From contig NZ_SPOZ01000022.1 of NCBI RefSeq assembly GCF_004569635.1, positions 1-44,709 on the forward strand: DNA of 44,709 nt, written 5' to 3'. Below the pieces are notes generated by a model. The model was not told where the DNA came from. It was given only the letters and a program-made list of their open reading frames with translations, and made no database searches. The translations under genes were made by a program, and so were the position numbers. Shown one piece after another: positions 27,089-36,934 of this stretch (position 1 is the stretch's first letter; each line of letters opens with the position of its first letter). Origin of the DNA: Streptococcus sp. LYSM12. GTDB taxonomy: Bacteria; Bacillota; Bacilli; Lactobacillales; Streptococcaceae.

Positions 27089-27293
27089 ACACCCTCGTGT
27101 CTTGTGTAATTGAACTCGGGTTAAAAGCGTGGAAAAAGAGAAAAATTCCTAGAAGCAAAGATGCTTCGTCATCTTTCCTATTTTTACCGTAGCTGTTGCA
27201 GGCTGTGCCTGCTTTACAGATATGGAAGAAACTATCCAGCGGAGAATTTCTTAGGCACAGGGTACAGTCGCTTTTTTTACACCCTCGTATCTT
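27089..27293. repeat. Pair of direct repeats (ACACCCTCGTRTCTT) beside galT
   Basis: ACACCCTCGTGTCTT at 27089-27103 and ACACCCTCGTATCTT at 27279-27293. Each is preceded by AAACTATCCAGCGGAGA (27055 and 27226), so a longer unit is duplicated. The interval includes CCTGCTTTACAGATAT, also found at 595. The second copy is 10 bp past the galT stop. Confidence 0.6.
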
Positions 27294-27302
27294 CCTATAA
27301 AT

Positions 27303-28793
27303 TTACTTATTTTTATCTACCAAACCAACAAACTCCACAAAGCGCAAGAAAGCTGCTTGACCTTCTGGTGTCCGTTTATAAACACCAGCATCCTCTAAAA
27401 CCCGTCCGAAGACGTGACCGACTGCATCGCGCACAATCTGGGTTGCCTTGTTTCTAGAAATCTCAGCATGCTGTCCTTTCAATTCATTCGCCCACTCTTG
27501 ATGATACTCTGCAACTTGATCTACTTCTCCTAGCAAATAAGCCTCTACCTCTTCTAATTCGTTCTTGAGACGAGGTGGTAAAATAGCAAGCCCCATCACC
27601 TCGATTAGACCTATATTTTCTTTCTTGATATGTTGGACATCTGGATGAGGATGATAGATGCCGTCTGGAAATTCTTCTGACGTTTGATTATCCCTCAAGA
27701 CCAAGTCCAGCTCAAATTGCTGCCCTTTTTTTCGGGCAATAGGGGTGATGGTATGATGCGGCTCACCATTTGAAGACGCAAGAATCTGTACCGCTTCATC
27801 AGAGTAGCTCCGCCATTTTTCCAAAATCTTGACTGCCAATCCTACCAGACGCTCCTTGTCTTCACAAGCCAAGCGAATCACCGACATAGGCCATTTGACA
27901 AGTCCAGCACTTACTTCTTCAAAGCCTGCAAAGGTTAGCCTACGCTCTATTACTGCCTTTTCCATAGCAAAGCGATGCCGTCCCCCTTGATAATGATTAT
28001 GGGTAAGAATAGATCCGCCTGATATGGGCAAATCCGAATTAGACCCCACAAAATAACCCGGCAACAACTCTACCAAATCAAGCAGTTGTGCAAAAGTTTT
28101 TCGTGTAATAGCCATTGGCACATGCTCTGTATGTAAGAAAATAGCATGTTCATTAAAGTAAGCATAGGGTGAATATTGGAAGCCCCATTTTTCCTCTCCC
28201 AAATCCAGACGGATAATCCGGTGATTGGCGCGCGCAGGGTGATTAACCCGCCCTTGATAGCCCTCATTTTCCATGCAGAGAAGGCATTTCGGATAATGAG
28301 AAGTTTCTACTAATTTCGCAGCTGCAATGGCCTTGGGGTCTTTCTCGGGTTTGGATAAGTTAATCGTTATTTCCAAATCACCATACTCTGTCGATACTTG
28401 ATAATAGATGTTTTTGGCAATCGCCTTGACCTTAATATAATCATTGCGCTTGCTAAGGTCATAAAAATCCGCAATAGCTTGGTCAGGATTACGCTCATAC
28501 TGAAGCCAAAATTGCTGGTTGACCTGACTAGGGATTGGTGTCATCAAATCCATTAGCGCTGCACCAAGCATTTCCTGCTCTTCAAGCAAGGCACCAACAA
28601 GACCATTTTCAACAGCAATCGCAACCAACTCATCCTTGAACTCCGCGATTGTCTCGGCATGACTTTTTCTCTCCAAGCCTGCTTCACCGACAAGGGCCAT
28701 AATGCGATTACCAAGATAGGTACGATCTAATTCCTCATAATTACTTTCTGAGATGATACAGTCCACAAACCTGTCTAGTACACTTCTTATCAT
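27303..28793 (-). CDS. galT: UTP/UDP-glucose--hexose-1-phosphate uridylyltransferase, class II
   Basis: A 496-residue enzyme of the Leloir pathway, cytoplasmic. It exchanges galactose-1-phosphate with UDP-glucose. The length and blocks [38 protein letters not shown] and [21 protein letters not shown] fit the Gram-positive class II GalT, not the short class I. It starts at ATG 28793, 13 bases after galK ends, and is co-transcribed with it. galE is not in this window. Confidence 0.93.
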   Translation of the reverse strand: MIRSVLDRFVDCIISESNYEELDRTYLGNRIMALVGEAGLERKSHAETIAEFKDELVAIAVENGLVGALLEEQEMLGAALMDLMTPIPSQVNQQFWLQYERNPDQAIADFYDLSKRNDYIKVKAIAKNIYYQVSTEYGDLEITINLSKPEKDPKAIAAAKLVETSHYPKCLLCMENEGYQGRVNHPARANHRIIRLDLGEEKWGFQYSPYAYFNEHAIFLHTEHVPMAITRKTFAQLLDLVELLPGYFVGSNSDLPISGGSILTHNHYQGGRHRFAMEKAVIERRLTFAGFEEVSAGLVKWPMSVIRLACEDKERLVGLAVKILEKWRSYSDEAVQILASSNGEPHHTITPIARKKGQQFELDLVLRDNQTSEEFPDGIYHPHPDVQHIKKENIGLIEVMGLAILPPRLKNELEEVEAYLLGEVDQVAEYHQEWANELKGQHAEISRNKATQIVRDAVGHVFGRVLEDAGVYKRTPEGQAAFLRFVEFVGLVDKNK

Positions 28794-28806
28794 TCATTCT
28801 ACCTAC

Positions 28807-29979
28807 TTATTTTCTAGATAAGACGCGGGAACCTGCTGCAATCTCAGCAATATAAAAGCTTGGGGCATAGCCCACAATGTCCGCATACCTTTTACCGACA
28901 TTTTCCATAAACCGATCAACCTTATTCTTTTCCACGATAGCAATACCGCAACCACCAAAACCAGCACCTGTCATACGCGCGCCAAGTACCCCCTCTTGTT
29001 GCCAGGCTGTATGTGCTAAGGTATCCAATTCTAATCCTGTTACTTCATAGTCATACTCTAAAGATACATGTGAAGCATTAACCAAGCGACCAAACTGTTG
29101 CAAATCTCCTGCTTCCAAGGCCTGTCTTGCCTGCAAGGTCCGCTGATTTTCCCAAACAGCATGGCGGGCCCGTTTAAGACGGTTTTCATCCTGGATTAAG
29201 TAGCTATATTCATCAAAGGTCTGTACATCTAGCTCACCCAAGGTTTGAATGTTTAAAGCAACATTTAATTCTTCGAGTGCTTTTTCACATTCCGCCCGGC
29301 GTTCATTGTACTTCGAATCTGCCAATTCACGGCGCTTGTTCGTATTCATGATGACGATGACATGCTCTCCTAAGTCTAGTGGCACCAATTCATACTCAAG
29401 TGTATTGGTATCCAGATAAATAGCCCGCTGGTCCGCTCCCATACCAATAGCAAATTGATCCATAATACCTGAATTAACCCCGATAAATTCATTCTCTGTC
29501 TGTTTCCCTATCTTAACCAAATCAAGGCGGCTCAATTCCAAATCAAACAGTTCCTCAGCGATAATCCCAATCAATAATTCCAAAGAAGCAGAAGATGACA
29601 GACCAGAACCGTTGGGAATATTCCCATAGACAAAGACATCGAGACCTGTATCAATCCTATGCCCTGCTTCTTGTAAATATTTTAAGACACCTTTGGCATA
29701 GTTCGTCCAATTATCTGCCTTATCATAGACCAAGTTCTGCAAATTCACCTCTATTATTCCAAGGTCCTCAAAATTAGCAGAATAAAAACGCAGGGCTTGA
29801 TCTTCACGCTTACGAGCTGCACCATAGGTCCCTAAGGTAATCGCAGCAGGAAAGACATGCCCGCCATTGTAATCTGTATGCTCTCCTATCAAATTAATCC
29901 GTCCCGGAGAGAAGAAAGTCGCATCTGCTTCCTGTCCAAAAATCCTTTGAAAAGCCTGTTGAAGTTCTACTGTTTTCAT
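28807..29979 (-). CDS. galK: Galactokinase
   Basis: A 390-residue GHMP kinase that phosphorylates galactose at C1 with [14 protein letters not shown] at 26-36 is the galactose signature, [13 protein letters not shown] the ATP loop, and [11 protein letters not shown] the third GHMP motif. ATG at 29979 has GGAGG 7 nt upstream; a TTG six bases earlier is poorer. It is first of the galK-galT operon, under a consensus promoter flanked by two operators and divergent from galR. Confidence 0.95.
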   Translation of the reverse strand: MKTVELQQAFQRIFGQEADATFFSPGRINLIGEHTDYNGGHVFPAAITLGTYGAARKREDQALRFYSANFEDLGIIEVNLQNLVYDKADNWTNYAKGVLKYLQEAGHRIDTGLDVFVYGNIPNGSGLSSSASLELLIGIIAEELFDLELSRLDLVKIGKQTENEFIGVNSGIMDQFAIGMGADQRAIYLDTNTLEYELVPLDLGEHVIVIMNTNKRRELADSKYNERRAECEKALEELNVALNIQTLGELDVQTFDEYSYLIQDENRLKRARHAVWENQRTLQARQALEAGDLQQFGRLVNASHVSLEYDYEVTGLELDTLAHTAWQQEGVLGARMTGAGFGGCGIAIVEKNKVDRFMENVGKRYADIVGYAPSFYIAEIAAGSRVLSRK

Positions 29980-30006
29980 ATACAATCCTCCATTGTAACC
30001 GTTTTT

Positions 30007-30063
30007 AGTTTATTGTAAACTGATTCGATTTGTTTGTCAATATATTTAGTAAAATTTACTAAA
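30007..30063 (-). promoter_or_regulatory. galKT promoter with two GalR-type operators
   Basis: Minus strand: TTGACA (30040-30035), 17-nt spacer, TACAAT (30017-30012). Operator 1, TTTAGTAAAATTTACTAAA (30045-30063), is a perfect 9-bp inverted repeat just upstream of the -35. Operator 2, AGTTTATTGTAAACT (30007-30021), covers the -10. Their centres are 40 bp apart, about four helical turns. LacI/GalR proteins bind such palindromes, and galR is the divergent neighbour. Confidence 0.85.
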
Positions 30064-30100
30064 AACATTTTCTTTATAATCTATTCTTTTTCAATTATGG

Positions 30101-30106
30101 TATAAT
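30101..30106 (+). promoter_or_regulatory. Extended -10 of galR
   Basis: ATTATGGTATAATG: perfect TATAAT with TGG before it, about 24 nt before the galR start. The -35 is weak. Confidence 0.7.
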
Positions 30107-30130
30107 GAAAAAGAACTGAGGAGAAGAATT

Positions 30131-31132
30131 ATGGTGACTTTAAAAGATATTGCACAAAAAACACAGTTATCTACTGCAACAGTTTCTCGTGTCTTGAAAG
30201 AAGATGCAAGTTTATCTGTCAGTCCTGATACGCGCGAAAAGGTATTTACTATTGCCCAAGAGTTAGGCTATACCAAACATTTGAACAAGCAGCAGCTAGA
30301 TAGTAGCACGCGAAAGATCGGTATCCTTCAATGGTACACAGAAAGCAGAGAATTGGATGACCTCTACTACTACTCTATTCGGATTAGCTTAGAACAACAT
30401 GCCTTTGCACTAGGCTATGACATCGTTCGCTGTTTCCACGATATTTCCTCGCCTCTGCTAAAAGAGGTTGATGCCTTGATTGCTATCGGAAAATTCAGCC
30501 AGCAACAAATGACTGAACTGGCAAAGCAGCACAAACAGCTGGTCTTTGTAGATTTCGATACGCTGGCAGAGGGATTTTCCTGTGTGACAACAGATTTCAA
30601 TCGCTCTGTCATTCGGGTCATTGACCATTATCTGGAGCAGGGGATTACGGAAATCGGTATGATTGCAGGTCAGGAAGAAACCTATGATAAAAAAATGACC
30701 TTGTTAGATCCACGACTCCGAACCTTTAAGCAATACCTGTCTGATCATCATCTTTACCAGAAACGATTTGTCTTTACCGGTCCATTTACCAGTCAAGCAG
30801 GGTACCAATTAATGAAAGATGCGATTGATAGCTTAGGAGAGGACTTACCGACCGCCTTTTTCATTGCAAATGATAGCCTAGCAGTCGGGGCCCTCCGTGC
30901 CTTGCAAGAAGCTCAAATCACAGTTCCCAATCGTGTCCAACTCATCACCTTTAACGACACACCCATTACCAAACAAGTATATCCTGCCCTATCAAGTATC
31001 ACAGTCTTTACTGAAGAAATGGGAATCCAAGCAGTTGACTTAGTCGATGCCATGCTTCAAAAACCGACCACCTATCACCCACGTATGGTTAAGTTAGGGA
31101 CACAATTAACTCTGAGAGAAAGCAGTTTGTAA
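30131..31132 (+). CDS. galR: LacI/GalR-family repressor GalR
   Basis: A 333-residue regulator. The N-terminal helix-turn-helix VTLKDIAQKTQLSTATVSRV (2-21) is followed by the hinge region and a periplasmic-binding-like effector domain (about 63-333). It should bind the two palindromes in the galR-galK gap and lose affinity with galactose or a derivative. ATG at 30131 has GAGGAG 7 nt upstream. The effector is inferred from its neighbours. A 21-bp-stem terminator follows. Confidence 0.9.
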   Translation: MVTLKDIAQKTQLSTATVSRVLKEDASLSVSPDTREKVFTIAQELGYTKHLNKQQLDSSTRKIGILQWYTESRELDDLYYYSIRISLEQHAFALGYDIVRCFHDISSPLLKEVDALIAIGKFSQQQMTELAKQHKQLVFVDFDTLAEGFSCVTTDFNRSVIRVIDHYLEQGITEIGMIAGQEETYDKKMTLLDPRLRTFKQYLSDHHLYQKRFVFTGPFTSQAGYQLMKDAIDSLGEDLPTAFFIANDSLAVGALRALQEAQITVPNRVQLITFNDTPITKQVYPALSSITVFTEEMGIQAVDLVDAMLQKPTTYHPRMVKLGTQLTLRESSL

Positions 31133-31143
31133 ACTCCAACCAA

Positions 31144-31196
31144 CTAGAAAAGGCTTAAGACCAACAATCCATGTATTGGTCTTAAGCCTTTTCTAG
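31144..31196. terminator. galR terminator, abutting a RUP-like element
   Basis: Perfect 21-bp stem: CTAGAAAAGGCTTAAGACCA+A and T+TGGTCTTAAGCCTTTTCTAG, loop 11 nt. It would work in both directions. The RUP-like element begins at the last TAG, so it inserted at the TA in the stem base. Confidence 0.88.
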
Positions 31197-31350
31197 CCGT
31201 TTCGTTTATTTTTAGTACTAGGCAAGGAGTCGCAGGTAGTTGAAATAGTTGATAACTATTTCAAGTGACAGATAAGAAAAGTGTAACTTTTCTCAATGGT
31301 ACAGCAAGACGAGTGAACGAAGTAATAAAAATATAAACGAAATGACTATA
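31194..31350 (+). repeat. RUP-like mini-element, long form
   Basis: TAGCCGTTTCGTTTA to AACGAAATGACTATA, 157 bp. The left TA is shared with the galR terminator stem. Bases 31351-31496 to the end of gatB show no gene. Confidence 0.87.
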
Positions 31351-31496
31351 TCCTGTCAAAATTAACGTCTTCGTTCCCCATTCAGCCTTGCCAAATAATC
31401 GGCAAACTCTAATCCATAGTCTGAGGGGAACGAGCAAGATTTTGAAAAATATAGTGTGTAACCTCAGTACGTCTGATCTGTCACAAACACCACCGA

Positions 31497-32936
31497 TCAA
31501 TCCCGTAATTTCTGCAATTCTTGGGCTAGTAATTGCTGCGCTACCTGTGGATTGGCTTGCCCTTTGGTTGCTTTCATCAAGAAACCAGTAAAGGCTTTAT
31601 CCGCATTCCGTTTGCCAGACTTGAAGTCTGCTACAGCCACTTCGTTGTCTGCAAAGACTTGATGGATGATTGGAATCAAGACAGATGGATCTGAAATCTG
31701 CGCCAAACCAGCTTTTTCCACATATTCACGCGCAGATCCACCATTTTTTGCTAAATGCACAAAGACTTTCTTCGCAATTTTTGAGGAAATCGTCCCGTCT
31801 GCGATTAAGCCAAGCATTTCAGCCAAACTTTCTGGTGAAAGAGCAATCTCTGATAAGGTCTTTTGCTCCGCATTTAAGAACTGAGCCACCTCACCTTGCA
31901 ACCAGTTAGACACCTGTTTGGCATCTCCACCAAGTGCAATCGCTGCTTCAAAGAAATCTGATAAGGTCTTCGTTGCTGTCAGTTGCCCAGCATCATAGGC
32001 TGATAAGCCCAAGTGCTCCATATAATCTGCGCGGCGCTCTTTCGGAAACTTCGGCAAGGTTGAGGCCACTTCGGCAATCCAGCTATCGTCAATCTCATAC
32101 AAGGGCAGGTCTGGTTCTGGGAAATAACGATAATCAGCTGATCCTTCTTTGACACGCATGAGAATCGTTTCGCCCGTTGCTTCATCATAGCGGCGTGTTT
32201 CCTGCTGAATTTGACCACCAGAACGTAAAATCTTAGCTTGGCGTTCCACTTCATGTTGCAGACCTTTTTTTACATAGTTAAAGGAGTTCAGGTTTTTCAA
32301 CTCCGTTTTAGTACCAAACGCTTCTTGACCGTAAGGACGAAGAGAGATATTCGCATCGACCCGCATCGACCCCTCTTCCATCTTCACATCTGAAATGCCT
32401 GTATACTGGATAATTTCTTTCAGTGCTGTCAAGTAGGCATACGCCTCTTCTGGACTACGCATATCCGCTTCAGAAACAATCTCAATCAAGGGCACCCCCT
32501 GACGGTTCAAATCAACATAAGAATAACCGTCTGTTCCGTGGGTATTTTTCCCCGCATCTTCTTCCAAATGTGCCCGCTCTATGCGGATTTTCTTGGTAGA
32601 GCCATCTTCTAATTCAATCTCAATCCAGCCATTGTAACCAATCGGCTCGTCAAATTGAGAAATTTGATAGGCCTTAGGATTATCTGGATAGAAATAGTTC
32701 TTACGGTCAAAATGCATGTGCTGGTGAATATCCATATTCAAGGCCAAAGCCGCCTTAATCCCTGCGTCTACAACGCCCCTATTCAAAACAGGCAAGACAC
32801 CCGGGAAAGACCAGTCAACAACATTGGTATTGGCATTTGGATCCTCTCCAAAGTGCGCAGACGACGGAGAGAAAATTTTTGAATTGGTATTCAATTCAAC
32901 ATGGACTTCTAGTCCAATGATGGTTTCAAAATTCAT
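31497..32936 (-). CDS. gatB: Asp/Glu-tRNA(Asn/Gln) amidotransferase subunit B
   Basis: A 479-residue subunit that binds mischarged Glu-tRNA(Gln) and activates it with ATP. The starting [25 protein letters not shown] and [17 protein letters not shown] are GatB signatures; the tail is the YqeY-like domain (about 330-479). Its ATG overlaps the gatA stop (TAATG). It is the last gene of gatCAB. The promoter is upstream of gatC. Confidence 0.96.
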   Translation of the reverse strand: MNFETIIGLEVHVELNTNSKIFSPSSAHFGEDPNANTNVVDWSFPGVLPVLNRGVVDAGIKAALALNMDIHQHMHFDRKNYFYPDNPKAYQISQFDEPIGYNGWIEIELEDGSTKKIRIERAHLEEDAGKNTHGTDGYSYVDLNRQGVPLIEIVSEADMRSPEEAYAYLTALKEIIQYTGISDVKMEEGSMRVDANISLRPYGQEAFGTKTELKNLNSFNYVKKGLQHEVERQAKILRSGGQIQQETRRYDEATGETILMRVKEGSADYRYFPEPDLPLYEIDDSWIAEVASTLPKFPKERRADYMEHLGLSAYDAGQLTATKTLSDFFEAAIALGGDAKQVSNWLQGEVAQFLNAEQKTLSEIALSPESLAEMLGLIADGTISSKIAKKVFVHLAKNGGSAREYVEKAGLAQISDPSVLIPIIHQVFADNEVAVADFKSGKRNADKAFTGFLMKATKGQANPQVAQQLLAQELQKLRD

Positions 32937-34402
32937 TAACGTTCACCTCCAAAAATCGCAGGCTGTTGCTTATAGTAATCTGTCGTTGCCTCAAAAGCTG
33001 CTGCCACTTGGTAAATGGTTTCCTCACTATGTTTCGGTCCAATTAACTGCAAGCCAACTGGTAATCCCTCTACAAAACCGGCAGGAATCGAAATTCCTGG
33101 TAAACCTGCCAAGTTAACTGGAATGGTCAATATATCAGCTAGATACATCGCAACAGGATCCTGGTTCATGGTTCCAAGACCATAAGCAACCGTTGGAGCA
33201 GTTGGCCCTAAAATCAAATCATAATTGGCAAATACCTGCTCAAAATCGTGGATAATCAAGCTGCGAACCTGACCCGCTTTTTTGTAGTAGGCATCATAAT
33301 AACCAGATGACAAGCTAAAGGTTCCAAGCATGATACGGCGTTTCACCTCTTCACCAAAACCTTGGCTGCGCGTACGAACGTAAATCTCGTCCAAATTCGT
33401 CGCATCTTCTGCACGGAAACCATAGCGAATTCCGTCAAAACGTTGCAAGTTTGAGCTGGCCTCAGATGAAGCAATAATATAATAAACCGCTACACCATAC
33501 TTGCTATGGGGCAGGCTGACTTCCTCAATGACTGCTCCCAGACTATTCAAGTGTTTCGCTGCCTGTAAAATGCAGTCCTTGATTTGCGGATCAATCCCCT
33601 CTCCGATATACTCTTTCGGAAGTGCAATCTTCATCCCCTTGATGTCTTGACCAATCTTGCTAGCATAATCTGTCACCGCACGCTGAGCTGATGTCGAATC
33701 CTTAGCATCGTGACCTGCAATCACATTGAGCAACTGAGCATTTTCTTTGACTGTTTGCGAGAATGGACCAATCTGATCCAACGAACTACCAAAGGCAATC
33801 AATCCAAAACGCGACACCGTTCCATAGGTTGGCTTCATACCGACAACACCATTAAAAGCAGCCGGTTGACGAATGGAGCCACCCGTATCAGAACCAAGCG
33901 ATAAACGTACCTGACCAGAAGCCACAGCTGTGGCAGAACCACCTGATGATCCTCCTGGCACCTTGGTTTGATCCCAAGCATTCTTGGTCTGTTTAAAGTA
34001 AGAGGTTTCAGTTGAGCCCCCCATAGCAAACTCATCCATATTGGTTTTTCCGATGACAACCATATCTTTTCCATAGGCATTGGCTACCGATGTTGCATCA
34101 AAAATCGGCTCATAATTATAGAGCATCTTCGAAGCTGCCGTTGTCAAAATTCCCTTGGTAGAAATATTGTCCTTGACCGCTAGCGGAATCCCTGCCATGA
34201 CATTATCTGCATCAATTCCTTTTTCATCGATTTTCGCAGCTTGAGCCAAGGCCTCTTCCTCTGCAATAGTAATGAAACTACCAACTGCTTCTTCACGCGC
34301 TTTGACATCTTTCAAGGTCGCTTTCGTTAATTCAACCACCGACAGTTCTTTCTTGAAAAGAAGGTCATGCAACTCATCAATAGAATAGTGATTAAAACTC
34401 AT
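32936..34402 (-). CDS. gatA: Asp/Glu-tRNA(Asn/Gln) amidotransferase subunit A
   Basis: A 488-residue amidase subunit that releases ammonia from glutamine. The Ser-Ser-Lys triad is in AVKDNIST (Lys near 79), [15 protein letters not shown] and [16 protein letters not shown] at 34402 overlaps the gatC stop by 4 nt. It acts with GatB and GatC in the cytoplasm to make Gln-tRNA(Gln), needed where no glutaminyl-tRNA synthetase exists. Confidence 0.96.
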   Translation of the reverse strand: MSFNHYSIDELHDLLFKKELSVVELTKATLKDVKAREEAVGSFITIAEEEALAQAAKIDEKGIDADNVMAGIPLAVKDNISTKGILTTAASKMLYNYEPIFDATSVANAYGKDMVVIGKTNMDEFAMGGSTETSYFKQTKNAWDQTKVPGGSSGGSATAVASGQVRLSLGSDTGGSIRQPAAFNGVVGMKPTYGTVSRFGLIAFGSSLDQIGPFSQTVKENAQLLNVIAGHDAKDSTSAQRAVTDYASKIGQDIKGMKIALPKEYIGEGIDPQIKDCILQAAKHLNSLGAVIEEVSLPHSKYGVAVYYIIASSEASSNLQRFDGIRYGFRAEDATNLDEIYVRTRSQGFGEEVKRRIMLGTFSLSSGYYDAYYKKAGQVRSLIIHDFEQVFANYDLILGPTAPTVAYGLGTMNQDPVAMYLADILTIPVNLAGLPGISIPAGFVEGLPVGLQLIGPKHSEETIYQVAAAFEATTDYYKQQPAIFGGER

Positions 34403-34704
34403 TGAGCCTCTCCTCCTCCGTCCAAAATAGCTGGAACTTTAATAAAATGATTGTGAGCTTCAGGAATATTCTTAAAAAGTTCTTCTCTGGCTTCGCCTTT
34501 TTGGGCGATATCTTCTCTCATCACATTTTTGCGCTCTGCCATTGTCGTTGTCACAGGAACACCTGTTGTATCAACTTCATTCAACAGCTCAACCATATCG
34601 ACAATCTTACTCAAGGTTGTCGCAAACGCTGCTGTTTCTTCCTCACTAAAGGCCAACTTTGATAGATTAGCCACATGACGAACTTCTTCTTGTGTAATTT
34701 TCAT
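34399..34704 (-). CDS. gatC: Asp/Glu-tRNA(Asn/Gln) amidotransferase subunit C
   Basis: A 101-residue subunit that stabilises GatA. It starts [22 protein letters not shown] and has the family's [14 protein letters not shown] segment. I chose the second ATG (34704), 7 nt after AGGA, over the one just before it. It is first of gatCAB, with an extended -10 (TGGTAAAAT) about 90 nt upstream. Confidence 0.94.
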   Translation of the reverse strand: MKITQEEVRHVANLSKLAFSEEETAAFATTLSKIVDMVELLNEVDTTGVPVTTTMAERKNVMREDIAQKGEAREELFKNIPEAHNHFIKVPAILDGGGEAQ

Positions 34705-34794
34705 CATTGTATCCTTTCTTCCTCATACTCAAAAGAAAATCAAAAACCGTTAAACTCCGATTTTTCTATTGATTTCCCATATCGTATCCCTCTT

Positions 34795-34800
34795 ATTTTA
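34795..34800 (-). promoter_or_regulatory. Extended -10 of gatCAB
   Basis: Minus strand TTGTGGTAAAATAAG: TAAAAT with TGG before it; TTGAGG about 18 nt further up is a possible -35. The rest to 35016 shows no gene. Confidence 0.55.
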
Positions 34801-35016
34801 CCACAAATCTCTTGGCTTCCTCAATGAAATATCATTCTAAAACGCATCTTTCTATTATAGACTTCCACTTTGCTTCTAGTATGGGAATATTGCAGATACA
34901 AACTCTCCTGCTGCTGTAGCATAACCAGACGATATTCGCTGACGGATAAAGATAGTCTTTGGGTGATACTGGTTGAGTTAAACACCTGCCACCGAATAGG
35001 AAACGTCCCACAGAAA

Positions 35017-35122
35017 TATAGTCTTTTCGTTTCCTTTTAGTACTAGGCAAGGAGCTGCAAGCTGTACTGGAGTACGGCAAAGCGAGTGAACAAAGTCATA
35101 AAAGATAAACGAAATGACTATA
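35017..35122 (+). repeat. RUP-like mini-element, short form
   Basis: 106 bp, TATAGTCTTTTCGTTTC to AACGAAATGACTATA, with GTACTGGAGTAC in the middle. Same type as 7375 and 41682. Confidence 0.82.
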
Positions 35123-35221
35123 ACAGAAGCTAGGCAGGATGAGTTGACAATACAATAGAAGCCGATTAGAGTTTTTCTAACATCTAAAAGAGACTAAGCA
35201 CCAAGCCCAGCCTCTGCAATT

Positions 35222-35770
35222 TTATCGTATGGTTGCTCCTAAGACCTGTTCAAAGTGTCTCAGGGCAAATTGATGCCGTTCTTCTGTTAGACTAGCCACG
35301 GCTGAAGCCACAATCTCAATCCGATAACCAAGATTATAGGCATCAATAGCCGTGTGAAGCACGCAAATATCCGTCAAAACACCTGTCAAGACCACTGTAT
35401 CTACCCGTCTTTCCCGCAAACGAATATCTAAGTCCGTCCCAGAAAAAGCTGAATAATGGCTCTTGTCTATCCAAAAGACCCGCGTATCATCCTGATGCTC
35501 CCTGTAAAAATCTGCTAAGGGACCATACAAATGCCGACCACTCGTTCCCTTGATATTGTGCGGAGGAAAAAGGCGACTTTCTGGATGAAAGGGATCGTCT
35601 TCTTTATGCAAGTCAATGGCAAAAAAGATATAGTCCCCTTGGTCAAAGGCTTGCTTAGTTACATTGTAGATTTCTTGTGAAATCGCTTGAGCTGGAGCTC
35701 CTGCCGTCAACTTCCCCTTGTCTGCTACAAAATCTACCGTATAGTCAATCGAAATAAGGGCCTTCGTCAT
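35222..35770 (-). CDS. pncA: Nicotinamidase (isochorismatase family)
   Basis: A 182-residue cysteine hydrolase that turns nicotinamide into nicotinate for NAD salvage. The triad is D9, K103 and C136 (TDICVLHT); metal ligands are D53, H55 and H71. ATG at 35770 begins one base after the codY stop, so the pair is an operon; the longer frame into codY is unlikely. Placement after codY is usual in streptococci. It feeds nadD in the same window. Confidence 0.88.
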   Translation of the reverse strand: MTKALISIDYTVDFVADKGKLTAGAPAQAISQEIYNVTKQAFDQGDYIFFAIDLHKEDDPFHPESRLFPPHNIKGTSGRHLYGPLADFYREHQDDTRVFWIDKSHYSAFSGTDLDIRLRERRVDTVVLTGVLTDICVLHTAIDAYNLGYRIEIVASAVASLTEERHQFALRHFEQVLGATIR

Positions 35771-35771
35771 A

Positions 35772-36560
35772 TTAATAATCTCGTTTCTTAATTTCATCAA
35801 AGATAGCTGGTATCAAGACTTTCAAATAAGTCCCTTTCATTCCTAAAGAACGACTTTCGATGATGCCTGCACTTTCTAATTTCCGTAGAGCATTGACAAT
35901 CACCGAACGGGTAATCCCGATCCTATCTGCGATAACAGAAGCAGTCAACTGTCCCTCATCACCATTCAACTCGCCTAAAATAGCTGAAACAGCTTTCATT
36001 TCTGAATAAGATAGGGTATTGACCGCCATATTAACTGCTGCACGGCGACGGATGTTTTTCTCATCCTCTTCCCGCTGGAAATTCAAGAGCTGAATTCCTA
36101 CTACTGTCGACGCAATTTCAACCAAAATCAAATCGTCTTCATCAAACTGCTCATCATTACGCCATATAATCAAGGTTCCAAACCGAATCCCCGTCACATG
36201 AATTGGAGCAATCGTAGTCAGACTATTAGGATACATAGAGCGAGATTCCACCGGAATCGCTGTCAATTCGCTATCTGCTGGAAGATTGACTTGCGTATCA
36301 TAGATTTGCGCCACTCCCTTGACATAACCGTCTGGAAATTGCTTGGTCAGAAAGAATTCTTCCACACGATCATTATTGGTCTTGTATTTCATGTAATAGC
36401 CCAAGACCTCTCCCTCACTATTGATAATGCAGGCATTACAATCAATAATTTCAGAAAGATGTTCCGCAATCGTATTGTAAGGAAGTTCCTCTGATAATTG
36501 CTCCTCTGAGCGCTTCAAAATAGACGTGATATCCCGCGTCTTTTCTAATAATGTAGTCAT
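35772..36560 (-). CDS. codY: GTP- and branched-chain amino acid-sensing repressor CodY
   Basis: A 262-residue global regulator. The GAF ligand domain fills about 1-155; the winged helix-turn-helix includes [23 protein letters not shown] (207-229). With isoleucine-class ligands it represses nutrient-uptake and virulence genes. ATG at 36560 has GAGG five bases upstream. A promoter (TTGAAA-17-TATAAT) and a near-perfect CodY box upstream predict autorepression, which would extend to pncA. Confidence 0.96.
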   Translation of the reverse strand: MTTLLEKTRDITSILKRSEEQLSEELPYNTIAEHLSEIIDCNACIINSEGEVLGYYMKYKTNNDRVEEFFLTKQFPDGYVKGVAQIYDTQVNLPADSELTAIPVESRSMYPNSLTTIAPIHVTGIRFGTLIIWRNDEQFDEDDLILVEIASTVVGIQLLNFQREEDEKNIRRRAAVNMAVNTLSYSEMKAVSAILGELNGDEGQLTASVIADRIGITRSVIVNALRKLESAGIIESRSLGMKGTYLKVLIPAIFDEIKKRDY

Positions 36561-36589
36561 ATTTTCCTCTTTACTCTGTAATTGCTTTC

Positions 36590-36634
36590 ATTATACCAAA
36601 AAGAGGTATGAATTTCAACAATTATCAGAAAATT
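36590..36634 (-). promoter_or_regulatory. codY promoter with CodY box
   Basis: Minus strand: -35 TTGAAA (36618-36613), 17-nt spacer, -10 TATAAT (36595-36590) with TGG before it. AATTATCAGAAAATT at 36620-36634 matches the CodY consensus at 14 of 15 positions and abuts the -35. Confidence 0.85.
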
Positions 36635-36743
36635 ACATATTGTTCTAAAATCTATGACAATTCATACAGAACAACTATCCATAATTGAACCATTTTAATA
36701 ACGATAGATACAACCCAGCTTGCTGATGCTCTATAAAATCAAC

Positions 36744-36781
36744 AGTAGAACTGAAGTTCCACAAGGTGAGTGAACAAACGA
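36744..36781 (+). repeat. Dispersed repeat, GAACTGAAGTTC family
   Basis: AGTAGAACTGAAGTTCCACA then AGGTGAGTGAACAAACGA. It lies in the gap between the aminotransferase terminator and codY. Confidence 0.55.
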
Positions 36782-36849
36782 CAGATGAAGCTGATGCTTG
36801 ATCAGTATTAGGTTTCAAATACCAAAACCAGGCATCTTCTGGAATAGAA

Positions 36850-36893
36850 AAATCGCTTAAATCAAGTCATTCAGTCTTTCATTTAAGCGATTT
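36850..36893 (-). terminator. Terminator of the aminotransferase gene
   Basis: Perfect 13-bp stem AAATCGCTTAAAT / ATTTAAGCGATTT; on the minus strand the stem runs into TTTTTCTATTCC. It lies about 40 nt after the stop. Confidence 0.85.
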
Positions 36894-36934
36894 TCTTTGC
36901 TATTAGTTTCAAGCTTGAAATTTTTTGACCGACC

